Origin: Bolinopsis microptera
Lineage: Eukaryota; Ctenophora; Tentaculata; Lobata; Bolinopsidae
Assembly: GCF_026151205.1 (NCBI RefSeq)
Contig: NC_087080.1
Coordinates: 10,837,837 to 10,901,836, forward strand
Direction: 5' to 3'
DNA length: 64,000 bases
Shown: one piece after another, positions 11,641 through 21,880 of the stretch
How the letters are laid out: each line of letters begins with the position of its first letter
Numbering within the stretch: the stretch's first letter is position 1
Position numbers and translations under genes: made by a program
Notes under the pieces: generated by a model
The model's input: only the letters and a program-made list of their open reading frames with translations
Told to the model about the DNA's origin: nothing
Database searches by the model: none

Positions 11641-12279
11641 ATGTTTGTCCTGGTTGCAATGGCGCTTCTTGGTACAGCCCTCTCTGCTGTTTTAAACCCT
11701 TCCTTAACCACATGGAGACTTCTGACGCAGAACGAGGAGAGGGTCATGTTTCCTCTAAGAGACTACACCCTGGAAGTCAAAGCATTCCTTCCTGATGAGT
11801 ACGATACAAACCCATCGTATGGCGAACTTTTCAGAACGGATAAGGCCACTACTATGATGATGTTACTGCACGCTGGACACTGGAGCAAGAAAGTCGGCCG
11901 TGTGGTGTGGAATACCATCAAATACGACGAGGGACGGGATATTGCTATTGAAGAGTGCGACGCCAGATACGAGGCCTACGGGAGCTTTCCCGCCGGAGGA
12001 AAGAAGGAGCAGATCTGGGCATGGACATTTTTCGAGGATCACCTTGAACTGACATGTAACGGAGAACTTCAGTACGAGCAAAACTTTAACCATGGTGATG
12101 TTAATCGTAGAAAACCTGGCTTGCCACGAAAGTGTCGAGCACTTGGAGATGCAGATTTGGACCGGATAACATTCAGACATATGGAGGGTTGCTATATCCG
12201 TGGGAGACCCAAAATTGACAAAGAAACGAGATTTACGGCATCTGCAACCCACTCTGAATCACAAACACCTTACTATTAA
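11641..12279 (+). CDS. Secreted single-domain paralogue, copy 4
   Basis: A 212-residue protein: signal peptide 1-16 (MFVLVAMALLGTALSA) and then only the first domain of the family. It is clearly homologous to the other three (LRDYTLEVKAF, WNTIKYDEGRDIAIEECD, DRITFRHMEG) but more divergent. The frame ends soon after the domain, with no Thr/Pro linker and no second Cys domain, and the DNA downstream shows no trace of one. It may be the ancestral single-domain form or a truncated copy. The upstream DNA is not like that of the others, although TTTACCACAG lies 21 bases before the ATG. Function unknown. Confidence 0.78.
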   Translation: MFVLVAMALLGTALSAVLNPSLTTWRLLTQNEERVMFPLRDYTLEVKAFLPDEYDTNPSYGELFRTDKATTMMMLLHAGHWSKKVGRVVWNTIKYDEGRDIAIEECDARYEAYGSFPAGGKKEQIWAWTFFEDHLELTCNGELQYEQNFNHGDVNRRKPGLPRKCRALGDADLDRITFRHMEGCYIRGRPKIDKETRFTASATHSESQTPYY

Positions 12280-12974
12280 ACACAATATGGTATCTAAGAT
12301 CTGCATTCTGCAGAAGAGAAAGAAATTATGTTTCCAAGTGACCCAAAACACTGCACGTGTCTTTCTAATTTACAAATGGGAATATTAATCTAATATTATC
12401 ATAATATTAATAATGAAAAACATATCAGATCGAATATGTTACCTTAATTTAAATTTTGTTTTTTGTTATGTTTTCCTAGTTGCTATTAATAGGAAGAAGA
12501 TTGTCCGATCTTTTTTTGTGGAAAAAATACCCTACATTTACAATTACTAATACCCTGAATCATGTCAAGATATTTTGAAGAATTTAAAACTTTTGAGAAC
12601 GAATATTCCTGCAATACAATGCTAATTCTATTTTTATAATTCGATTTTTAGTTCAAATATTCGTAATTGTGTTTCTTCCTTCATCCTTAAAGTATAAATC
12701 TAAGACATTATCTCTTCATTAAAACCATAAATATTCTGTGGGTTTTTCAATAAATCATTTTTCTTCTACGATTTTGTTATTGAAAAAAGGAAACACTTAT
12801 AAGTCTCTTGCCTCATTGTTTAATCGATGACGGTAATCACAGGACGTGTGGCCAAATAAACGTTGGCCACGTACCAAATAAACCTTGCGTGATTTATAAA
12901 AACAATCCTTATATTTATAAAGTAAGCAGATTTTTCCTCCACACAACTAAACTAACCGTCCATGATATTTTCAG

Positions 12975-15900
12975 ACACGTTTGGACTAGCCAAGTTGCAA
13001 GGAGAGTTCGGGGGCCGTTACGAGCACGTGGCTGTGGTCCATGACAACGAGGTTCTAGTGTTCGGTGGAGCTGACACTTCTGGGAATAGGAACGATCTGC
13101 AGAAACTGAACTTAGGTAATTGTTGGCAGAATGGTAATTACTTAGGTAATTGTTGGCACTTTCAACGCTACACAATCGGTTTCTATATTCGTTTTAATGT
13201 TAACTTCACGTCGTATCATAATATAAAATAAACTGCAATATACAAACCCCATGTTACAGTTGACGGTAGTGTAACTGCTTATCTATAAACCCCCTGTTAC
13301 AGTTGACGGTAGTGTAACTGCTAATCTATAAACCCCCTGTTACAGTTGAGGGTAGTGCAACTGCTTATCTATAAACCCCCTGTTACAGTTGACGGTAGCG
13401 TAACTGCTTATCTATAAACCCCCTGTTACAGTTGACGGTAGTGCAACTGCTAATCTATAAACCCCCTGTTACAGTTGACGGTAGTGTAACTGCTAATCTA
13501 TAAACCCCCTGTTACAGTTGACGGTAGTGCAACTTCTTATCTATAAACCCCCTGTTACAGTTGACGGTAGCGTAACTGCTTATCTATAAACCCCCTGTTA
13601 CAGTTGACGGTAGTGTAACTGCTTATCTGTAAACCCCCTGTTACAGTTGACGGTAGTGTAACTGCTAATCTATAAACCCCCTGTTACAGTTGACAGTAGT
13701 GTAACTGCTAATCTATAAACCCCCTGTTACAGTTGACGGTAGTGCAACTGCTTATCTATAAACCCCCTGTTACAGTTGACGGTAGTGTAACTGCCATGCT
13801 AATCTATAAACCCCCTGTTACAGTTTACAGTAGTGTAACTGCTAATCTATAAACCCCCTGTTACAGTTGACGGTAGTGTAACTGCTAATCTATAAACCCC
13901 CTGTTACAGTTGACGGTAGTGTAACTGCTAATCTATAAACCCCCTGTTACAGTTGACGGTAGTGTAACTGCTAATCTATAAACCCCCTGTTACAGTTGAC
14001 GGTAGTGTAACTGCTAATCTATAAACCCCCTGTTACAGTTGACGGTAGTATAACTGCTAATCTATAAACCCCCTGTTACAGTTGACGGTAGTGTAACTGC
14101 TAATCTATAAACCCCCTGTTACAGTTGACGGTAGTGTAACTGCTAATCTATAAACCCCCTGTTACAGTTGACGGTAGTGTAACTGCTTATCTGTAAACCC
14201 CCTGTTACAGTTGACGGTAGTGTAACTGCTAATCTATAAACCCCCTGTTACAGTTGACAGTAGTGCAACTGCTAATCTATAAACCCCCTGTTACAGTTGA
14301 CGGTAGTGTAACTGCTAATCTATAAACCCCCTGTTACAGTTGACAGTAGTGTAACTGCTAATCTATAAACCCCCTGTTACAGTTGACGGTAGTGTAACTG
14401 CTAATCTATAAACCCCCTGTTACAGTTGACGGTAGTGTAACTGCTTATCTATAAACCCCCTGTTACAGTTGACGGTAGTGTAACTGCTTATCTATAAACC
14501 CCCTGTTACAGTTGACGGTAGTGTAACTGCTAATCTATAAACCCCCTGTTACAGTTGACGGTAGTGTAACTGCTAATCTATAAACCCCCTGTTACAGTTG
14601 ACGGTAGTGTAACTGCTTATCTGTAAACCCCCTGTTACAGTTGACGGTAGTGTAACTGCTAATCTATAAACCCCCTGTTACAGTTGACGGTAGTGTAACT
14701 GCTAATCTATAAACCCCCTGTTACAGTTGACGGTAGTGTAACTGCTAATCTATAAACCCCCTGTTACAGTTGACGGTAGTGTAACTGCTTATCTGTAAAC
14801 CCCCTGTTACAGTTGACGGTAGTGTAACTGCTAATCTATAAACCCCCTGTTACAGTTGACGGTAGTGTAACTGCTAATCTATAAACCCCCTGTTACAGTT
14901 GACGGTAGTGTAACTGCTAATCTATAAACCCCCTGTTACAGTTGACGGTAGTGAAACTACTAATTTATAAACCCCATGTTACAGTTGACAGTAGTGTAAC
15001 TGCTAATCTATAAACCCCCTGTTACAGTTGACGGTAGTGTAACTGCTAATCTATAAACCCCCTGTTACAGTTGACAGTAGTGCAACTGCTAATCTATAAA
15101 CCCCCTGTTACAGTTGACGGTAGTGTAACGGATGTTCCAGCAGTAGACGCCCCTTCTCCCCGGACAATTCACAACATGGGTGTTAGTGAGGGTCGTGTGC
15201 TGGTGTGGGGAGGCGGTGATACAGGTGCTACTCCCGTCCAGGATTCAGCGATACACTCTCTTAATCTCGGTTTGTGGTTACTTTTGGTTACTTCTGGGTA
15301 CCTGTGGTTACTTGTGGGTACTTGTGGTTACTTGTGGTTATTTTTGGTTACTTTTGGTTACTTTTGGTTACTTGTGGGTACTTGTGGTTACTTGTGGGTA
15401 CTTGTGGTTACTTTTGGTTACTTTTGGTTATTATGGCAAGTAGCTTCATTCATCCATTCACCACTGTACCCTACATTTAGGCTAAATGTATCTTTTTATC
15501 AGCTTCAATGTAATATATGAATATCGCGGTTATTACTTTGAATTGCTGGTTAGTATCATCTTTTGACCCTGATTCGATCGAATCAGCACCATTTTTATAT
15601 CTTAGATTGTTTGAGTTACTGAAATTATACCCATATTATAATTAGCGATATTGGGATAATCGCAATAATTTATGTCTATTTTTGAATTTTGCTGTTTGTA
15701 ATTTGTAATGCCAAATGATGTCTGGCCTGACACGAGCGCAAAGCAGCCCGGGCCCTGGGCCCGGGCTGTGTAAGACAAGTTTGATACTAGTCCTTCAATT
15801 AAGTTCAGCTAAAGAAAATCAAATTAACTTTATAATAATAGAGTTTAAGCTTGCAGATTTCAAACTGCAAACTAGATCAAATTATCTTACTGATAGAATG

Positions 15901-18287
15901 CAGTAAAATTGATCATTATTATAGATATTAGTGAAGTTGCATCTTCTAATACTTAAAGTTTGCAGATCACATAGTACAAGTACGGAAAAAAAAGTAATTT
16001 ACAAATCATATTGAGGAGAGCTAAATGAGGAGCATTCATGATTAAAAACATGTTTGTAATGATAATTGATATTATTATAAATTAATAATCAATATCGAAT
16101 TAATTATCTTTCATTGACGTAGACAGATTTTATTAATAAATTTAATTTACTCTATACTCAGTTCGGTACATGATCCACAAGTTTGCTGTTATTAAATTGA
16201 ATAACCTTCTCAGTTCTCAACATACAGCTCAACATAACCGTCCCTTTATCACCAGGGAGCCGAGAGTGGAGCAAGTACGAAAGCACCGGAGAAGTTCCAG
16301 GCCCAAGACACGGTCACGTGATATGCTGCGTGAAAGATAGACTCTATCTGCACGGGGGTATGGAGGGAGAGAACATTCTGGGTGACCTGTATTCCTCAGG
16401 TAGTACCTGATTCTTGTTTATAACCTACCAAGACGCGCGCCCAGTTGGACTCGTCGACGGTCGGTCTAATATTTGGAACAAATATTTTACGAGTACCACC
16501 CATTAAGTAGTACCTGATTCTAGTACTGTTGATATACGTGGCTTTATGGTAATTATTTAATTGATTTATTAATTACGAATGCGGATATTTCGCACCTGTG
16601 CAGCTTTTTTTGCAAAACAAATTCCTTCCGATAATATTATCCTTTTTGCCAGGATGTTATTGTTGATGTTCTTGATTAGTTTATGAAACGGAAAATTTGA
16701 TTTATTGCAGTAAACTGTTTTGCAAATTTTCTAATTTTCAGAGACGGACAATGATCATTTTCTAACAGCTACAATGCTCATACCTTCATACAAAACATTC
16801 GACCAATAAAACAAAGAGCTGTTTTGAAATCAAAGAAAAATCTACAGCATTTCTCTTATATAGAGTCTAGACCAAAATCAGTTCTAGGAGTATTTTATTC
16901 CCTTATCGTTTCAGACATATCAAAGTTAAAGTCCCAGTGCGTATGGATGAAGCACGCAAGTTCAGATAGACAACCAGTGGCACGTGCAGCACACAGTTCC
17001 ACAGTGCATGAGAAATTGTTCTTTATATTCGGAGGTTTCACCGGGCAGCATGCATTGGACGACCTCTGGAGATATGACACAGGTAGGATGATAACATCTT
17101 GTTGTACTGATAAAAACTGATTATTTCTGTACTTTTAGTTTTGTTAACCCTTATTTTGATTTTGAATCTTTTTAAACATCTTATTGATCTCAGTGCGAGT
17201 CTGTTGAATAATAGTCAGTGTATTATTAAGCGATAGCAGCCGATAGCAGGCATATTTTTGACGTTTTTGATATATTTTTAGATATCCTTACAATTGGCTG
17301 CGACGGGAAAAAAAACATTTTAGACGGTGATTATGATAATCTGATTTTATTTTATGCTGTACCTGCCTGCACTGGCTCGTATAACATAATCATAAGTGGC
17401 TGTGTCCTTCACGACTATGAACAAATATTATGTCGATTTATTTCCGTAATCTCGGCCCCGGCGTTTAACAATTTGACACGTATTTCAGATAACGGACTCT
17501 GGAGTGAAATAATAGTACAGGAGCCCCGCCCACCTCCGAGATTAGACCTGACAATCTGCACGGCTAGACTGCCATTTGACGAAAATCAAGGTACGATTAT
17601 AAAATTAGAAATACTGTGCTCGGAAGTCAGATGTGAGTCTGATGAAAATTATGATAATGGCGGTTTTGCGAGACAGTGCAAAAGATTCTGCAAAAGGAAT
17701 CGAGTTTTGCATGGCCATCCCTCCGTTGCATTCAGTCACAAATTATTTACGAATGATTGATTTTATGAATTATACAAATATGTCCGTTGCATATTTGTCA
17801 TGGTTTCTTAATGATTCACCAGTACTTGATATCAAGAATCAAGATATTATAGGCCTTATTACTCAAGTTGTCGAATCGTTTAGCTAAGACTTGAAGTCTG
17901 GGCCTTGGTACGGTTACTTTTAGTTTTAGATTATCTTTGATCTTTTAACCAAAACCCATTATTTATCGGTAACTGTCACTGAATTATTATAATTATCCGT
18001 TACGGATGATCACTACTATAACTATAACTATTATAACTACTGTAATATTATCATAACCCCTGAACTCCACAGAAAATAAACAAGAATCAGAAGACGCAAG
18101 AGCACAAGAACCGCCACCTTTCCAAGACATCACGTCTATGCTGCACCAAGCAGCAGAGGAGACAGCCCCGCTGCCAGATAGTAGCCCCGAGCTTCCTGTA
18201 TCAGGGTACCAGGACGTTTTGGTCTTATTCGGCGGTATGGATCTTCTGGGGAATATATTTAATGATATTTACGCTTTCAAATTGTAA
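12975..18287 (+). CDS. RABEPK: Rab9 effector with kelch motifs (RABEPK-like), N-terminus missing
   Basis: Six exons: 12975-13115, 15114-15269, 16256-16399, 16915-17082, 17489-17590, 18073-18287, joined by GT-AG introns all in phase 1, about 308 codons. Each exon carries about one kelch blade with the GG signature: VLVFGGADTSGNRNDLQ, VLVWGGGDTGATPVQDS, LYLHGGMEGENILGDLY, FFIFGGFTGQHALDDLW and VLVLFGGMDLLGNIFND. Order and motifs match vertebrate RABEPK (SGNRN, SPRT, PVQD, PRHGH), a beta-propeller that binds Rab9-GTP in endosome-to-Golgi transport. The expected first blade (about 60 residues) was not found upstream; the phase-1 start shows that an earlier exon exists. The acidic insert EDARAQEPPPF before the last blade fits the family's variable loop. 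The donor of the first listed exon is duplicated 30 bp downstream. Repeat expansions flank the second exon on both sides. Confidence 0.88.
13232..15125 (+). repeat. 43-bp minisatellite carrying a splice acceptor
   Basis: About 44 tandem copies of a 43-bp unit (TATAAACCCCCTGTTACAG then TTGACGGTAGTGTAAC then TGCTAATC or TGCTTATC) fill the kelch-gene intron 13116-15113. Most copies differ by only one or two substitutions; one near 13793 is 4 bp longer. The last unit is the real acceptor of the next exon: CAG ends at 15113 and the exon opens TTGACGGTAGTGTAAC. Every upstream unit thus contains the same acceptor and exon start. In the reading frame required here each unit meets TAA about 30 bases after its acceptor, so use of an upstream site would truncate the protein. 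Confidence 0.95.
15270..15432 (+). repeat. 12-bp minisatellite at a splice donor
   Basis: About 13 copies of GGTTACTTKTGG-type repeats begin at the donor (G|GTTTGT) of the kelch exon 15114-15269. The exon is thus bounded by tandem repeats on both sides. The remaining intron to 16255 has no recognisable features apart from a GC-rich palindrome, GGGCCCTGGGCCC, near 15749. Confidence 0.85.
16415..16506. mobile_element. 92-bp SINE-like insertion with 15-bp target duplication
   Basis: The 92-bp insert is flanked by perfect 15-bp direct repeats GTAGTACCTGATTCT (16400-16414 and 16507-16521). The long target duplication points to retrotransposition. Related copies with GTTTATAACCTACCAAGA, a GCGCGCC core and ACGAGTATCACCCGTTA lie near 28507-28600 and 28675-28785, and a partial one is near 58590-58620. 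The duplicated target is the splice donor of kelch exon 16256-16399, so the donor now exists twice. Confidence 0.75.
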
Positions 18288-19126
18288 TATTTTGTAGCTC
18301 AAGTGTTAAATATGGTGTTTTAAACTTATTTTGCATCATCAAATATAAATCTAATTTTGGTTTTGGGGAAAGTCGACACATAAGGTAGCTGGTATGAAAT
18401 CATGATATTATTTCGGGGGAAGTCATGGCATTGCCAGCTGGATAATAACTTCGAGGTGACGGCTTTTTCGCACGGGCTACAAACAGCCAAAATTACACCA
18501 CTTTGCCTTTTAAAACTTTATTGTGACTTTTCAGCTCAGCCTTATTAAACCTCCTACATTTTCAACCAGAATCATAAAAAGGGTATTAAAACTTTAGTCT
18601 TTGTAGTTGCAAATATTTGAAGCAGAAGCAGAAATCCTGCTTGGTGCTTTAACTGTAACTGCACCTTTCAACAAGACATTCCACAAGAAATTTCTACTGA
18701 AAACACACTGTAGCCCTTTGATAATCTGCCACCTATCGAATTAGGCCTGACGAATGTCGAATATTATTGTCTGCAGGTTAACGGTAATTGAATTTCGTGT
18801 AATATTTTCCGATACTGGCAGGCCAAGTTGTGAATTCTATTTTAAAATCGAGCAATCGGAAAGCTTCGTTTTACATAACACCTGGTTAACCTACCTTATC
18901 ACACATGACACAGCTGTTAACTTACATAATAAGCTATGTTTAAGTGTGTGGCTTCACATTGGTATTAGTGGATATATTGCAACTTCAGCATTACATTCCT
19001 AACAGTTACACTCCAAATACCTTTACTGGCTTTACTGGCCTATTATTATTACATACCAGTTTGTACGTGCCCCTGTTCGTTACATTTGTAAGTTACGCTG
19101 AAGTTTGTTGTACCCTCATCATCATC
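18288..19126. other. Spacer between kelch gene and thioredoxin
   Basis: No coding exon is supported. It presumably contains the kelch 3' UTR and the thioredoxin promoter. Frames open into this region upstream of the thioredoxin Met but show no family resemblance. Confidence 0.5.
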
Positions 19127-19453
19127 ATGGCTGTCCCTCTTGAATCGTGGAAGGAGTTTGAAAAGCACGTGCTCCACTATAAAGGAAGTAAGATAGTAGT
19201 GGTGGACTTCTGGGCTGCTTCATGCGGAGACTGCATAGTTCTGGCTCCTTTTTTCTACACTCTAGCAGAGAAGAACAAGCAGTGTGATTTCTACGAGGTA
19301 GATGTGGAGGAAACAACTGAGGTGGCGAACTGGGCCAAGATAAAGAAGCTGCCGACTATCAAGTTTTACAAGTACGGACAGTGTATCGAGACCATTGAGG
19401 GTGGGGCCCAGGGTAAGATTTCTGCTGCTGTTGCTAAGCATAAGAACGCTTAG
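19127..19453 (+). CDS. Small thioredoxin with atypical CGDC active site
   Basis: A 108-residue single-exon thioredoxin-fold protein. The frame is open upstream, but I start at 19127, which gives normal thioredoxin length and begins just before the first helix. The core strand KIVVVDFWA is followed by SCGDC: catalytic Cys33 and Cys36 are present, but the usual Trp before the first Cys is Ser and the Pro between the cysteines is Asp. The cis-proline loop is intact (KKLPTIKF, Pro76), as is the GG near the C-terminus. Both cysteines remain, so dithiol exchange is plausible, but redox potential and partners probably differ from those of WCGPC enzymes. It is a cytosolic type with no signal peptide. 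Confidence 0.88.
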   Translation: MAVPLESWKEFEKHVLHYKGSKIVVVDFWAASCGDCIVLAPFFYTLAEKNKQCDFYEVDVEETTEVANWAKIKKLPTIKFYKYGQCIETIEGGAQGKISAAVAKHKNA

Positions 19454-19513
19454 AGTTGGTGCAGGTAGCAGGGGTCTAGGTGACTCTCTTGTAAGGTACT
19501 GTGGTGGCAGTTG

Positions 19514-19519
19514 AATAAA
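19514..19519 (+). promoter_or_regulatory. Poly(A) signal for thioredoxin gene
   Basis: AATAAA lies 61 bases after the stop codon. The matching signal for the convergent F-box gene lies 220 bp further on, so the two 3' ends are close. Confidence 0.5.
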
Positions 19520-19737
19520 GTTGAGTGGATATGAAGATTGTTGAGGACACTGTAATGTTGATATGTAGGTTGAAGCTTTGAGCTGATGACTTCTGAATTT
19601 GGCGCCAATATGCTATAGTATTTGCTTAATTTTCTTTAAATGATATTGGAGAGCTGTAGAACTAGATTCATGATAAAACGATGTTTTGTGTAAATTATTC
19701 TTGAGTCTTTTTTTTCTAAAACAGCTCAACATTTTGT

Positions 19738-19743
19738 TTTATT
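19738..19743 (-). promoter_or_regulatory. Poly(A) signal for F-box gene
   Basis: TTTATT on the plus strand reads AATAAA on the minus strand, about 170 bases past the F-box gene's stop codon. Confidence 0.4.
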
Positions 19744-19915
19744 TGCATGGGGATTATTCATTATTGATATCTATACTTAAATTATAATTCAAACAACTCT
19801 GCATTCTCTGTATTTCTATTCGTCAAATACTGTGAAACAATCAATGATATGATAATATGTCAAATAATTAGTAAACTTTAAAGTTGTAAATATCAAATAA
19901 AATCTAAAATATGCC

Positions 19916-21025
19916 TCAAACAAAATCGAATCGCTCTAGCATATCAAATGTGCCATCTGAAAAGAAGCATCCAATAGTTCGCCCATCAAACAAAACTATA
20001 AAAACCGTATTAGCCACATCAAAATAAGCTGCTTTATACAATTTAGGCCAGTGCCTGACCCTCTGGACTCCTGAGTAACTGTTCCTAATTCCAGCTTCGC
20101 ACCACGGGAAGGGTTTCCCGACTAACTTATCCACGTCAAACGCGGGAGTCTCCATGGTCAGTAAACTACCTCTGTTTATGTTGGCCAGATCACATGGCAT
20201 GAGGAGACTAGCACAGCACACCTCATGTTGTGATGTGAACTGTGATATGGAGAGAACTGGAGCTGCTCCTTGGACTAGATCTAGGGTAAAGAAGGTGTCC
20301 GGTCCGAGTAGTGTTCGGTTCTGATTGACATTCTGGTGGTATCGGGTGAAAATACCGGGTTTAATGACACGTGATTTGACAGGGGGAACGCTGCGTTGGT
20401 TTTCTATCAGTGGGATTTTCTGACAACAGACAACTTCCGTGAATTCAGGAGACAAACACCTGTTTTTCGGACAAAACGTGATCATGAAATCGTGGTCACC
20501 TTTGAGAGGGTTGAAAAACAGGTTGTTCTTACAGAAGTGAAATGTAAAATGATGTTTCTCTCCTCCCAAATGATCATTAAAACAAAATATCTTGTCCTCC
20601 TCTTGGTCTTCTAAACATTGTCCCACGACAGTGCCATTACCTTGATAACAAATCCTCATAACATCTCTCCCCTTCTTCGCACCCTCTCCCTCCACCTCCA
20701 GAGGCCAGGTCTTCAACAGTAACTGTCGGCAGTTCTCCGCGTCTACTCGGATCTGGAGTAAGTGTTTACTGAAAAAGGAGTACAGTCGGTAAACCCCGAC
20801 CAACTTGCGGTATTTGTGATAGAAATGTCGGTACACTTCCTGAGGGTTCGAGTCTGGGATGACCACGCCATAGTCCCGTCGAGCTAGCATCCGCCAGACA
20901 AACCTCTCATGGCAAACTGCTCTGAAGTAGAGTGAAACTCGACTGAGCTCCAGGATCTGTGGTAGTCTGAGGAAACAGAGGATTTTTAGGGTAATCTCTG
21001 GAGGGAGGTCTCGGAGGAGCAACAT
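19916..21025 (-). CDS. F-box protein, FBXO31-like
   Basis: A 369-residue intronless F-box protein. Residues 1-50 form the F-box (LRDLPPEITLKILCFLRLPQ, then VWRML), which binds Skp1 in SCF ubiquitin ligases. Next come YRHFYHKYRKLVGVYR and a long substrate-binding region with IKPGIFTRY near 240 and FIVLFDGRTIGCFF near the end. These landmarks (the kYgkLlGl.R block, the IKPG motif and the closing beta strands) resemble FBXO31, which recognises C-terminal degrons and cyclin D1. The match is by motif order, so orthology is not certain, and the protein is shorter than vertebrate FBXO31. The coding-strand DNA just before the ATG reads TGTAATTTCAG, an acceptor-like site touching the start codon. It converges with the thioredoxin gene. 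Confidence 0.75.
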   Translation of the reverse strand: MLLLRDLPPEITLKILCFLRLPQILELSRVSLYFRAVCHERFVWRMLARRDYGVVIPDSNPQEVYRHFYHKYRKLVGVYRLYSFFSKHLLQIRVDAENCRQLLLKTWPLEVEGEGAKKGRDVMRICYQGNGTVVGQCLEDQEEDKIFCFNDHLGGEKHHFTFHFCKNNLFFNPLKGDHDFMITFCPKNRCLSPEFTEVVCCQKIPLIENQRSVPPVKSRVIKPGIFTRYHQNVNQNRTLLGPDTFFTLDLVQGAAPVLSISQFTSQHEVCCASLLMPCDLANINRGSLLTMETPAFDVDKLVGKPFPWCEAGIRNSYSGVQRVRHWPKLYKAAYFDVANTVFIVLFDGRTIGCFFSDGTFDMLERFDFV

Positions 21026-21451
21026 CTGAAATTACATCAGCATGGCTGGCTGGAGATAAACCTAAGGCTAACGTGGAGACGGATTTATCGGGTATTCATC
21101 TACAGCAAGGCTTTGTATCAGCGGATATTCGATATTAGTATCACCATCATCTGTGAGATAAGATTTTTAAGAGTGGTTATAACTTATATAAGTTATATTG
21201 GTAACGTATAGTTATATAACTTATATAACGTATATCAATAATTCTTTCCCGTCACTGCAGATGTTAAATCATTAATGTCGCGAAACTATTCGATCATCTG
21301 GTAGTTAGGTAATCATAATTTAACGCTAATAATTGTATCCGATTGGCTAATGAAATACGGAAACTTTATTTTATAAAACTGACATATTCGTACTCATTCA
21401 TTGAAAATTGAACAGATCACGTAAACATTACGTAAATAATGTGTAATGGAT
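21026..21451. other. Upstream DNA of the F-box gene
   Basis: Presumed promoter and 5' UTR of the minus-strand F-box gene. A TATAACTTATATAA repeat cluster lies at 21180-21235. No gene is supported. Confidence 0.4.
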
Positions 21452-21880
21452 GGGGGGGTACCAATGGCATAAATGGCATAATGGAGAATTGGCCAAACAA
21501 AATTTCCATTTATGCCATGAAATTTCTATGCCATTTGATGATTTTTATGCCATTCTTCTCCATTCTATGCCATTCGAAATATGAAATTTTAAAACTTTGA
21601 ACTGAGAATTTAATAACGAATAGTCTGCACCCCACTAGTACTGTCCACCTTTATCTCTATTTATTGTACTGACCCTGGTCATTAGAAACGCCTCTAAAAG
21701 TTCGTTTTTTGACAAAAAATTTAAAACTTCTGTAATTTCATTTCTGTTTTAGAGTTTTAGTTACGCATTTCATTTTTGGAATGCGTATAGAAAATCGATA
21801 CGGCTTTAAAATGAGATGTTCGGCGACCTCCTAGATCACTCACTAGACTCAGTAAGAGTGATTTAACTGCGAGGGACAAT

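Noticed and set aside
13232-15125. Regular direct repeats resembling a CRISPR array
   Set aside because: Units are contiguous with no unique spacers, lie in a eukaryotic intron and match the adjoining exon start. This is a minisatellite.
18944-19126. Upstream extension of the thioredoxin frame
   Set aside because: The 61 extra codons have no family counterpart; start at 19127 gives the normal length of about 108 residues.
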